DNA from: Sinonovacula constricta
Taxonomy: Eukaryota > Mollusca > Bivalvia > Cardiida > Solecurtidae
Length of the DNA stretch: 64,000 nucleotides
Reading direction: 5' to 3'
Assembly (NCBI GenBank): GCA_007844125.1
Contig: CM017572.1
Location: forward strand, 37,940,736-38,004,735
A program made the translations under genes and the position numbers. Below are positions 34,059 to 45,100 of this stretch, piece after piece. Each line of letters opens with the position of its first letter. The first letter of the stretch is position 1. Under the pieces are notes generated by a model. The model was not told the DNA's origin. It saw only the letters and a list, made by a program, of their open reading frames with translations, and made no database searches.

Positions 34059-35570
34059 TTGCTTTGATTTGTTTTATAAGTAGACAAATATCTAGGTCTG
34101 TGTTTATAATAAACTATTTAATTTATGCGTTTGGTCATTTTGTCATTGAAATCCCCATTACCTCCTAACCAGAAAAGGGTTATCAAATTGCTTTAACCTT
34201 AATTTTAATATTTTCCAATCACTTAATTCTGCTAGGGGTAAAGACAGTACTGTAAATATTAGTTAAAATAACACAAAGTGATGTCTTATTAATATAAATG
34301 TCACAACACGCTGTAAAGGTTAAACACACACAATAGTATATATTTAAATATTTCGAAAATTGTCAACTCCCGCGATAAACGAGAGCGAGATTTGGAGGGT
34401 CGCGGGTTATCAACACAGAGCCTTGATACATAAACGCCATTGAAATAGCGCTAATAGATCAAAGATACACAATGTCTTCATTAAAAATAACAAGAGTCAT
34501 GTGTTAAATAAATAAATACTTAAGGATTACTAAATGTTTAAATAAGTTTTCATACTTTATAGATATTTTACATTAATGTAAGCGTTAATTAAAGGAAACG
34601 TTGATATAATGTCAATAAGAATATATGACAAAGTCCTATGAGCACAGCAACATATACCAAAATCTTAGGCTCCTGATTGATACAGATGTCTTCAATTAAT
34701 ATTTTGAATAAAATGTGTGTCAGATTTACACTTAATGTGAATGTAAATTTTACACATACACATAAAGGAAATATATAAAGATATGAGCAACACTCCAGAA
34801 ACCAGGTGTAAGGTCAACTTTTCGGTCGATATTGTTTTACGAATCTATGTTTATTTTTTATCCATTTTGAATCTTTAATCATTTTTCAATGTTTATTTTT
34901 TTCAAACTTGCGGACTCTTTTTTTATCTCCACGCACCGACCAATCAAGGTCATTATAGCGACCATTTAGCTATTTTGAGTATAGGAGGACGCCAGACGGC
35001 TACTCTACCTTAAGCCAAGGGCAATTTAAAAATGACGATCAATGTCAACATAATTGTTAAAAGACGCTACGTCGCTCTGTGAAATCGTGTTGCGTCAAGT
35101 TGTGAAGAAGATCGTGTAAAATAATTGCTCTAGCGATACCTTCTTGAATGTTGAAGTCATTTCTTTTATTAATTATAGCACGGATTCACATTTAAAATAC
35201 ACGTAACCTTAAATTAGTAGTAACACCTTCCTATCTGAATGCCAATTCTGCTGGTTCCTGTCGAGGAGTTATTTATCAAGATACTGAAGAAGTTATTTAC
35301 GAAAGTATAACTGAACTTTACACACAAAATGTGTATAGGCTGTTAATGATGCAAGTCATGTTTCCGTCGCTATATGATGACATTTGTGAATTTCTCCTAA
35401 TAAAAGTCGCTTTGATATTCATCTGGGCTGACCTTGCATCAGCATTTTTAGCTTTACCTAAAAAAATGAGCAAATATGCCTTATAATCTGCTTTAGTAAC
35501 AGATGATAACTTTTTTCCATAGATATAAGCATGTATTTTACCCAATGCTTTTATGCACATTTAAGGAGTC
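34059..35570. other. Non-coding AT-rich DNA
   Basis: Nothing supportable was found. The minus-strand 80-codon frame at 35318-35560 has no splice context or recognisable motif. Confidence 0.35.
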
Positions 35571-35574
35571 AACT

Positions 35575-36030
35575 GATAAAACAAGACTGTCACAGACAGT
35601 ATAACCCCGCCAACTGGTGCTTGTGTAACGTGCGCCCGAGCCGAATAAGAGAGGATATGGGGGTGAGAAGGGTACACACACACCCGGGGGTAGCGGACGA
35701 AACCTAGTCTCAGACTTACCTCAGAGTACTAATGAATTGAACTTGCGAGCCTAGCCTCAATAACTTTAGATAGACAACTAGCTCAGCCGAGCCTTACGCA
35801 TGTGTGTCGCACTCACTCTAGTCACACACACTTCTCGTCACGCACGCTCCTCTGTCTCACACGTGCCCATAACTTGTGACTCGCTCTCACGCGTTCTCTT
35901 GATGAAAAGACGAACCTAGCACGTACGTGACTCGTTACTGGCTCCATCGTGTAGCTTGTCACTATGACCTGGAGACGCGAAGAAACCTGTACTGTGCTCA
36001 GCGTATAGCTATAAATTACAGGTTATTGCG
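35575..36030. other. GC- and CpG-rich island of unknown nature, possibly part of a retroelement
   Basis: This block (from 'tgtcacagacagtataaccc' to about 36010) is clearly GC-richer than its neighbours and full of CpG and 'cacgcac/gtcacac' words. It has no long frame. It could be a solo LTR (it starts TGTCACAG) or another element end, but no closing CA with target duplication was found, so the identity is open. Confidence 0.3.
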
Positions 36031-36104
36031 TTTCAACTTTTAATGAAATAAAGTTGTATGAATTCTTCAGCAGTTGCAGCGAAATCGCGCGGAAATGAGA
36101 TACT

Positions 36105-36640
36105 ATCCAGGGGCCATAATTCTGTGTTAAATGATTGGACCGGAACATGCACACCTCCTTTGATATTGGTGGTTTCTATGAAGTTTCATTGAAATCTAGT
36201 AAGCCGTTGCCGAGAAACTGAATTGAAACTGAATGTTTCTCTGTATTCATACTGCATACCTTATCAGGGGCCATAAGTCTGTTGAAGAGTCCAACCGGAA
36301 CATGCCAAGGATATGTGCATTTCCTTTTGGTATTGAAAGTTCCCTCAAAATTAAATTGAGATCAGTAGTTGCCAAGAAATAGAACAGAAACAAAATGCTA
36401 TTCATGGGCTATAACTATGTGTTAATCGGTCAGACCGGAACATGCCAATGATAAGCGCATCTCCTTTTGGTATTGATGGTTCCCATAAAGTCTCATTGAA
36501 ATTCAGTAAACCGTTGTCAAGATATAGCGCAGATGTTACTCTGTATGCATAATTCACAACTAATCAAAGGCCATAACACTGTTGAGGTCCAAAGGGAACA
36601 TGCGGAGGATATGCACATCTTCTTTTTATACGGGGAAAGC
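36105..36640 (+). repeat. Tandem block of about 150 bp units ('gaccggaacatgc' repeat)
   Basis: Four diverged units each contain 'ggccata', 'gaccggaacatgc' (with variants), 'cctttggtattg', 'gtttcattgaaat' and 'gccgttgccgagaaa' (with variants), at about 36110, 36270, 36405 and 36565. A fragment of the same family may lie at 41640-41710 ('acaatagctgccaagaaata'). It is non-coding dispersed repeat DNA. Confidence 0.7.
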
Positions 36641-36677
36641 CAAGCAAAGCGCCCGTGGGCGCTTTGCGGGCTTTGAC
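36636..36677. repeat. Strong GC hairpin
   Basis: GCAAAGCGCCC (36644-36654) and GGGCGCTTTGC (36657-36667) form a perfect 11-bp inverted repeat with a 2-nt loop. Flanking aaagcc/ggcttt extends the stem to about 19 bp with two mismatches. It is far more GC-rich than its surroundings. Its function is unknown; it could be the tip of a MITE or a cruciform site. Confidence 0.8.
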
Positions 36678-37435
36678 CGCCTATAGGTAATGCGTATGGA
36701 GCGTGTGGGTAATGGGATATGTTCAATTTCAAAAATGAAAATATATACCCGTCCGACCAAATTGAAAGTTCCCCCTTTATGGCGCCATCTTGAATTTCGG
36801 TGCAACCATACAAATTACCAGCGAGTGAGGATCACAATAACAATAGTCTTGATGCAAGAAGTGTTTTGGAGCATAATTTCTTCACAGAAAATTCAACGAG
36901 TCAAAACAACACTGTGTAATAAATCTTTTTTAAAATTAATAGGAAAGGAATCCCATTTGATGATTGTTAATGCAGAAGTACAAAAATCATAATTTAAGTT
37001 TAGCAGCTATTTTCTCTGACTGATGAAAGTGTAAAGAGCGGTTCTGAGCGGGCGCTGTATGAAGTAATACAACTATTACGGTTCCATATTTTTTCTCTAT
37101 TTGAAGACCAAATCTATAAAAGTAGACCAAACAGTGATGAAATATTTATTTAACTTGATGTTATCAATAAAGGTCATATAAAAATAAACAAAAACTTCAG
37201 TTTAAGTTACGTTGAATACGAATCAATTTGAGTACGAATTTAGTAGTGAAATTTCAACTGGTTCCCCACTTTTACGTACGAGTGGACGCATTTTGTCTTA
37301 CACTGGGAAACCAGTCAAGTTCATTGACCATTTCCGTACACTGCGTCGTCTGCAACTAGCGTAAAGAGATAATCCAATTTGGATTTACTTCCTTAAAAAA
37401 CACACTTAATTTCATTTTTGCTGCAGCCTGCGTGA

Positions 37436-39013
37436 TGTCAGCAACCGAGATGGGTTTTAAATGAAGATGAACTGTGAGCGGTAAGTGTGCGAGACCTTAC
37501 TCTGATTATGTATTTTATCAAAATTTATTGATATCACAATCAGAATGTTGCATTAGCCATTACTGCTTTTGTAAGTATTTGATATACTGATAATGAGTAA
37601 GCAATGAATCACGCATCAGAGCACGGTTTCTTTAAAAAAAAAAGATGGCTTAAGACATAGCTTATGTTGAAAATGAGAAGACATTTCGGATGACAAAGTT
37701 TTTCAGTTTCTTTTTTAAAAAGGGATGATGGATATATTTCTCAACAAATAGAAGAAATTGCAGTGTTCTTACTTCTGATATAAGACTGATTTAATTGACA
37801 CACATATTATAAAAGTGTAGATCTACTTTGACATTTTATTACTATTCAAATTAGACAGTGTTTTCTTCCTTCATAGAAGAGTTGTTTAAAGTGCACTTTC
37901 AATAAATTAATTTAAATTAAAATATCAGTTTATAAGATTGACACTCCCCATTATACCTGAAATAAAACTAGTTTTAAAATGCTAAAAAATTCCATGCATA
38001 TTTATTAATTTATAAAGATTTGCATTACAATTTTCTAATGGTATTATTTCCAACAAAAACTGTCTGTAAACAATCCAATTTTGCCAATAGCCATAAATTC
38101 CACCACAATGATTTTAATAAAAAGAAAGGTAAACAATTGTTGTACATTGACATTTTATGTGGAACAAAATCACTGACATTAGGTATCATTTTGACCAAAA
38201 CATATACACAAGCATACTACTTAAGCTTTTCAAGAAAGATTTGATAACATTCATCTGAGTTTATTGGCATAATTTAAACATGGTATAATGTATTTTTATC
38301 ATTTTGTGTTATATTTTCACAGCTAAGCAGTCTGTGAAGGGAGTTCTCTATGAGTACTGTAGTTGACATTTGCTATGCTAACCAGGTGACAGTGCCACTC
38401 CACATTTAACCAAAGAACAGAAAGAAAGACTGTGGATGGTAATTTGTTTTTTAAATCAAGTTGAAATGGACTCAATGTATAGCTTGAGATAAATAAAATC
38501 ATTAATATTACAACACAACCTTACTTAATACCTAGGTTGCATCAATGGGTATTTTAAGTGTTGTTTTGAAAAAGAAATAATGCCTTAGAATATTGTAATC
38601 AAACTTTTTACACATTTTGGTATAGAAATTATTTTTTTCAACAATAAACATAAGGGCAATATCAAGTCTTCTGGAAAGTTCTAGCCATGTAGTTGATAAT
38701 ATTTAATTGTAGATGGTCATTGCCTAAGTTTTATAAGTATATCTCCCCAGATATTAACTTATTACTGTTAATGCGTTATTCTTTGAATATTGAATATATT
38801 TAACTGCATTTTCTTGTGTCACAACTGCAAAAATATTTATTATTAGATTATTATTCTTCTGTTATACAGATTGTAAAAATCCAGGAATTGTCTTCATTAG
38901 TACTGAGTGCACCCAGTTTACAGAGGTTTCAGGCAAGGTTGTCCAGAGACGGAATAACAGATTTGAGGCATGCCCATCTAGATCAAAGAAGAAGTGACTT
39001 CATTCTAGGATGA
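37436..39013 (+). CDS. Candidate small spliced gene, unidentified
   Basis: Two exons join cleanly: 38386-38438 (GDSATPHLTKEQKERLWM, donor gtaatt) and 38870-39013 (IVKIQELSSLVLSAPSLQRF, then QARLSRDGITDLRHAHLDQR and RSDFILG, TGA 39011-39013; acceptor cttctgttatacag). Composition and phase look like a real protein. The start is uncertain. ATG at 37436 (MSATEMG) reaches the right phase only through a weak donor, G then GTTTTA, giving 71 aa in all. The stronger donor nearby (gagcg then gtaagt, 37481) leaves a stop in frame. AATAAA words follow at about 39207-39230. The family is not recognised. Confidence 0.45.
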
Positions 39014-41031
39014 CCTGATATTTTCTTGAGAAAGTGGCTGAAGTTTGCCATCCTGCAATGTGTCACATGTTACTAAATCTAAATATTGAATCAGACTGAA
39101 CAAGAAAGAAAAAGTTTATTTAACACAATGTACTCACAAGACCACACGTTCTTTTGTAACAAACAGTTAATGAAATTGTTGTTGCTTGTGCACATTTCTC
39201 TGAATATAAAATAAATAGTTATGAAATAAATATATGTTTCAGAACAATAATATAAGATTGTGTGCAGGTGGTGTTTATTTAACAGATTGACATCAGCTCT
39301 TCTATGGAGTAAAGATATAGTTAACATTTTATTGTGACCATTTTGCTTTAATTAAAACAAAATATGAGTTAAAATTCGGTTACAGCACCTTATTAAATAA
39401 AATGTACATACCATTTATATCAGAACTGGACATTCACATATTCAATCTCATTTTCCATCAATATGTAATGTTGTAGTCTGTGTTCTATAACTAAATGCCA
39501 TAACTTATTTGTCTTAAAGTGCCATGATATTAATTAATTGTATTTGATGTTGCTTTAGTGTAAAATGCATAGAATATTGTTAATGTGTGTGTTGTTATTA
39601 ACTATGTTTTGACATTGCATATTAGCTTAAACCAAAGCATTATTATCTTTATTTAAATCGCTTTCAATGACATTTTGCATCTTTCCACTTTTTGAAAAGA
39701 TAATGGTAAAACATATAGAAGAAGTGATTCCTGTATTTTCTTTTTATTTCAATACTTTTTTTTAAAATAGAGTTAATATAAAGACATAAAAATCTTTATT
39801 GTTATTTTTTTTTTCTTTTCTGCATACCAACAGTAGCTATTTATTGAGAAATTCTAAAAATCAAAAACATGTTTACATTATCCATCTACTGAAATACAGC
39901 ATAAATATGTAAATTTCCTAATCAATATAATGTAGTAGTTGTTTATATGAAAGCTAATAAAGTGCATTTAAATGTTTTAAAAAATCTGCTATCTAAATGA
40001 AGTACTATGTTTTTAAAAGAATCGTGTTTTGCTGAAAGCGAACTAGTTTCATATCTCTGAAACAGCCAGAACTCAATTTTGCCTAAACATCCCCCGAAGA
40101 CCCAAAATCCCATGGGGTATCATGTTTCTATTCAAAGAATGGACACCACCCTACAAATTTTGGTGAATACCTTATATTAAAGGAGATATTATTTATTTCT
40201 GATCATTTTGAGACTGAATAAGGGTTACACATTTATTTATATAATAATTTGTATTTAATAACAAATTGATCATTACAGCTTTTTGCTGGACCTAAACTTT
40301 TGTTTAAAGCCTGCTGAAATCAAAGTGCATACTAAAAAGGACAAATTATGGTATCAATTTCTCTTAACAAATCTGTTATGCAAAGAGTATTGAATCCACA
40401 AACAAAAATATTTATAACAAAAGAAAAACATTACAAAATTATGAAAAAATATACCTTCAAATAGTTTCAACTCAATACTTGAGAAAAAATGACTCGTCAA
40501 CATTCATCAGTGTTGAAATGCGTGATGTTGCCAAATAGATGTGTGATTTGTGACTTTCTGGTATATTAACACGTAAATAAAAGATAACTATAACACTTAA
40601 AAAGCGTGAATTAAAGTTATGTATATATTATTGTAGAACTAACCTTTTCTCGCAAAGCCTGCCATTGTAATTTTAGAGAACATGTTTACATTCTTACATA
40701 CACACTGTCTTGTCTGCTTTTTTTTAAAGAGTGGAACTTATAACATATATAATTTCTGTTCTATTGTTTATTTTAATGAGACAAAATAATTATTATCCAC
40801 CAGGAGATATAGCCCTAAAAATCTCGATATAAAAGAAGCAATTTTACTGATAGTTAATTCACATCGTGCCTGTGTTTTGAAACCTGGGTAGGCTCACTTT
40901 TCCCTCTCTTTTACAATTGATGACATTGCCCACTGCAGTATTCTATTTGTGTTGTGATATGCAACGCTGCTACAGAGAAGAACAATAAATCACATTCAGG
41001 GAGGACCTCATTGTGTAAGAAGGGAGGAGTG
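39014..41031. other. AT-rich DNA, 3' flank of the small candidate gene
   Basis: Several AATAAA words lie at 39200-39235. Otherwise it is featureless AT-rich sequence; no exon with splice support was found. Confidence 0.4.
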
Positions 41032-41038
41032 TAGCAGT

Positions 41039-41384
41039 CAGGGGCGTGCCAGGGCTTACGCACTTACGCATAGTTGCTTCCAAAAATTGAAAAAAAAACC
41101 TTGAAAAAGCAAATAAAAATCGTACATAACCTGTGTTTGGCACTTGTTATTAGCCGTTTCATTTTTTAAATTAGAGTTCTTTAACCCTTTTCCAAATTCT
41201 ACAAATACTTCTGCAATCCTACTGACGTATTTCTGTCCCTTCCTGCTCGTTGTACTGTGACAGAGTTTCTCCCCAGAATGTATCTACGGTGTTCTTAGGA
41301 AAAAAAATCCGGGGGCGGGGTTAATGCCCCTGAACCCCCTCCCCAGAATAGTGCGTATAGTCAAAGGTCGCCTAGGCACACCCC
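41039..41384. mobile_element. hAT-like MITE with target duplication
   Basis: The left end AGGGGCGTGCC matches the inverse of the right end (GGCACACCCCT reads AGGGGTGTGCC on the other strand). The 7-bp TAGCAGT occurs on both sides (41032-41038 and 41385-41391), with the eighth base differing, close to the 8-bp duplications of hAT elements. About 346 bp long with no coding capacity; the interior is A-rich on one side and contains an odd 'ccgggggcggggttaatgcc' stretch. Confidence 0.65.
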
Positions 41385-41849
41385 TAGCAGTTTCACAGAT
41401 ACAGCTATAGCTCAGTCCTTAGTATTAGGTAGGTCTGATATTCGAAATCTGGTAAATGCTCACTTTACTCATAAACTATTACTTTTGAAAATGACCACAT
41501 TGAAAAAGGTAAGCCATGGAGAGGCTCCAAATGTGCTCATTGATATTTCATGTATCAATGACTAAGTCTAAAGTTTATTGTATTCAAACAATAATTGCGC
41601 TTTCCCCGAATTAGGTAGCACCTATTGTCATATTATTGAAAGCTCCCACAAAGTTTTACGGAAATTCAGACAATAGCTGCCAAGAAATAGCACGGAAACA
41701 AATTATTGTTCGGGAGTTTTAACAGTGGAGCTTGCAACAATTAAGAGTAGTTTGCAATAATACGAAACCAAATATGCCGATGTTATAAATGCAGCTTGTA
41801 GTAGACAACAAGAACAAAGGCAGCGTAACAGAAAGTCTAAGTTCCGTCA

Positions 41850-42021
41850 TAGTTCGTTACTCTCACATACTAATGTTGTGAATCGACAGTGTAATAGAGT
41901 TTTTATTTCCAAGAATAGTAGACTTCTTGTTTAAAGCGCTTTTTCTCTTCGGCGCCTTGGGTGTCTTAAATCCGCGCTCTTTCTTGTAGGCACTGACCAT
42001 GAGTGTCTTGATTTCAAACAT
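41850..42021 (-). CDS. Candidate first exon of a basic protein, head-to-head with ATF6
   Basis: On the minus strand ATG at 42021 (or the internal ATG at 42000) opens about 50 codons: MFEIKTLMVSAYKKERGFKT, then PKAPKRKSALNKKSTILGNK and so on. It ends at a donor-like TAT then GTGAGAG at about 41867, just before an in-frame TGA. The lysine/arginine richness and the position 165 bp from the ATF6 start, in DNA with more CpG than average, suggest a divergent gene pair. No second exon was located, and the protein family is not recognised. Confidence 0.35.
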
Positions 42022-42185
42022 TTTACGGTGTTGCAAAACTCACGATTCACCGACCGCATAACAACTTCCGGTTATGCTGGAGCATGATGGGATATTGTTG
42101 ATTTCCACGCGAAACATGATACTAGTTTTATTGAAATAGTTTGTACATTTTCACTGCTTTAACTTTCTTCTGTGTATCAAACATT
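42022..42185. promoter_or_regulatory. ATF6 promoter / 5' UTR region, possibly bidirectional
   Basis: It contains an ETS-like 'aacttccggtta' at about 42062, a palindromic 'ttccggttatgctggagcat' neighbourhood, and several CpG in otherwise AT-rich DNA. There is no TATA box near the ATG. The start site is not determined by the sequence. The region separates the ATF6 ATG from the divergent minus-strand ORF. Confidence 0.4.
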
Positions 42186-45100
42186 ATGGAGATTGTTTCA
42201 GAAGTAGACAGAAAGTTCTTTGCGAACAATATGCTGTCAAACGAAGACTGGGGTAAGTAATTCTGCGAAATTTTTAACCGATTTGTAGACTACCCTTACA
42301 AGAGGCAAAATCTGAAAAGATCAATACAACTGCAAGTGAATTCAGGTTTTATCATACAGAGGGCCAAATTCATCATATATTTATGTATCTGTATGTGGTG
42401 CTAGAGATATATTATGTTCAGTATCAAGTCACATTGTGTAATTCAGTATTTGTAAACAAAACTTGTCACTTATGACAAGATCGTTGTTTTAAACTTCCTC
42501 CTTCATACATCGCCTTTAACTTAAAAAAATTTCCGAAGATGATTTGAAGTAGAGGAAAAAACATTAGCTATAAAATAAGTGACTACTTCATAACAGTTAA
42601 ATTTTCCCGTCAAATTATGTTTATCAAATTAATTACTTGTTGGCTTAACATTTAACTTCCCTGAGTGACTGATTATAAATGATAACAGTTGTACTCTTGC
42701 AGACCAGTGTTAGGTTTAGTAGACACAGGGTTTATCCTGGATCACTGCTTGTAAAATGCATAAAAATAATTGATGATCTATTCCTTCACATTATATGTAT
42801 AACATTTTCTTGACAAATGTTTGGTAAAAATACCTACTTCCTCTATCCAGTAAAAACTTATACTGTCAGCGTTTTTTTCCCCAATGGAGAAAGGTTCCCC
42901 TTCCTATACATTTGGGAAATTTTCGCGCCGTAAAATCTTAAAATTGGGGAAAAAATTAGTCACAAAACCTGGTAAATTGGGAATTTTCCAAATTTCATGT
43001 AAATTCACCCCAGGGGTTTATTTCAGCATTACAAACAATCTTAATAACAATTTTTTATTTCAGTTATAATATTTAATTATAATATGTCAATAAATTGTAA
43101 TATTAAAAATATCCAACTTGTTTCTTCAAAACTCAGTCAATAAACTGTCACTGTAACTATAACATTATCTCCCTCTGTTGTTTTTTTGCCAGTACCTTTT
43201 GACAATGTCATGGTATTCACTGTTGATGGGGTTACATGACATTGTGGTAATTTATCCTCAGCCACAGTTGTAGGGGAGTCCGAACTGATATCCGGCACAG
43301 TTGAATGTGATTCATCTTCAGGTTGTTCTGTAAGTGTATGCTGTTAGTTGACATCTGACCCAGGAACAGACTCCGCCTGTTTAGTCACATTAACTGGGGA
43401 AATACAAGGCTTTGTAGATCTATGTGACGGTACAAAGCCTAAATCACACAAGGAGCCAGTCTGCGTCAACTTTAGCCACTTCCGATAATATCGAATTATG
43501 GCTCATTGTTCACGCTGAGCGGAAGTTAACTTTCAGGTTAGGTAGACTGGCTTTCGTGCTTTAGTTTTATTCGTTAGAAGCAGTCAACTTACGATCATTG
43601 ACGTAAAGCAGTCTGGAAAAAAGGACGTGTATAAAACGCAGACCAGATCTTAGACTGTTTAACTGCGCATGTCGGTATGTTATTTAATGATAACGACTAA
43701 GTAAAAGCTTAACCCGATCAATGGCGATAGGAGTTACTCCCAATGGTACGGTATCGTTCGTTAATAACAATGCACAGCATTTCTACTTTCTAGCGAAAAT
43801 CTCTTGTCAATTGGGAAATGACTGTTTTGGGGGATTGGGAAAGGTCCGGTGCTTCGAATTGGGAAGACTCCGGTCGGCTTTGGGAATGGTACCATTTAGA
43901 GGAGGTAGTTAAAGAATGAAAAGAAATGCTGACTGTGATAATGTACAGATATGTGTGCCCTACATTTTATACACATGGGTGATTGTTTTCCAGATTATGC
44001 TGGAATTCCAGATTTATTGTTCTTTCTTGGGTCATTGTTCTAATTTCGTAAATCTGTTGAAAAAAAGCGGTTTGCTTGAATGCATATGCCAATCGAATGA
44101 AGTTGGTGTGTTCCCATGGACCAAAATATTTCTGATATAACAGCCAATCGTTATTGATCATTTAAAAATAGCGACCAATAAATATGCTGCTAAGTATTTG
44201 CGGGCTTTTATGACATTGATTATTCCTTTTGCTCACAACATTTATTACTGTCGAAAAAGCATTCTGTGTTTTTAAGCTGCAGAGTGTCGAAGCAAACTGC
44301 AATATTTTCTATTATGAAGTATGTACCTCCAGGTTACAATACAACAGAGCTTGAAAAATAATTAAAACACAAGTGGAGATGGTTAAGTGTATGAGATTCG
44401 CAAGGAGAAAAGTGGATGGAGTGGTTAAAGAAAGCAGAAAAGCAGAAAAATCTAAATGAAAAGGAAGGAAAAAAATAAATAAGCCATCTAATAAAACAGT
44501 TTCTAATGGAAAATGAGCTAAACATTGAATTGACCTATAATACAGATGTCATTCACTCAATGGAGCAAAGGGGCATGTCCTAAAGCAAATATAAGGGTAG
44601 TTCCATGGCTGGTTGGCCCAGTATCAGGATAATGTGACTGGGCGTGGTATCATTCCAGGTGTTCACAGCATGCTATGCACAGTGAAGGCAGCACTATGCA
44701 CTAAATCTAGTGTGGTGTCATGTCAGATGTTCAAGACATGCTAGACTCAGAAGTGATTAACTTCTGAGTGTTTCAGTTTTCATTCAGTTCATTGACAACA
44801 GCAGATTGTCTGCAATATGACACCATAGCAAAGTACGGCACTATTTTGGAAAGGAAAGCACCTGTTTCCTATTAATTAAGCAGGCTCCGCCTACTGTATT
44901 GTTTTTCTCCTAGCAGAAGGTAATTGATGCGCGCGCGTGTGTGTGTGTTTGTGTGTGCATGTATGAATCTGTTCTCATTAATATGCAGAATCCGCCCGTT
45001 GTCGTCTTTTCTCGCTTCTTATGAAGCTGTAGACTATTTTGACCGACGCACGGGTAGAAACAACCCCCGCCGCTTTATTGATGTGCGTGAGTTAGGGGAA

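Noticed and set aside
35575..36030. Solo LTR
   Set aside because: It begins TGTCACAG and is compositionally distinct, but I could not find a matching CA end, poly(A) signal placement and target duplication, so it is left as a GC-rich island of unknown nature.
36517..36992. 98-codon minus and 100-codon plus strand frames
   Set aside because: The minus frame crosses a tandem repeat and the GC hairpin; the plus frame has no splice context or recognisable motif.
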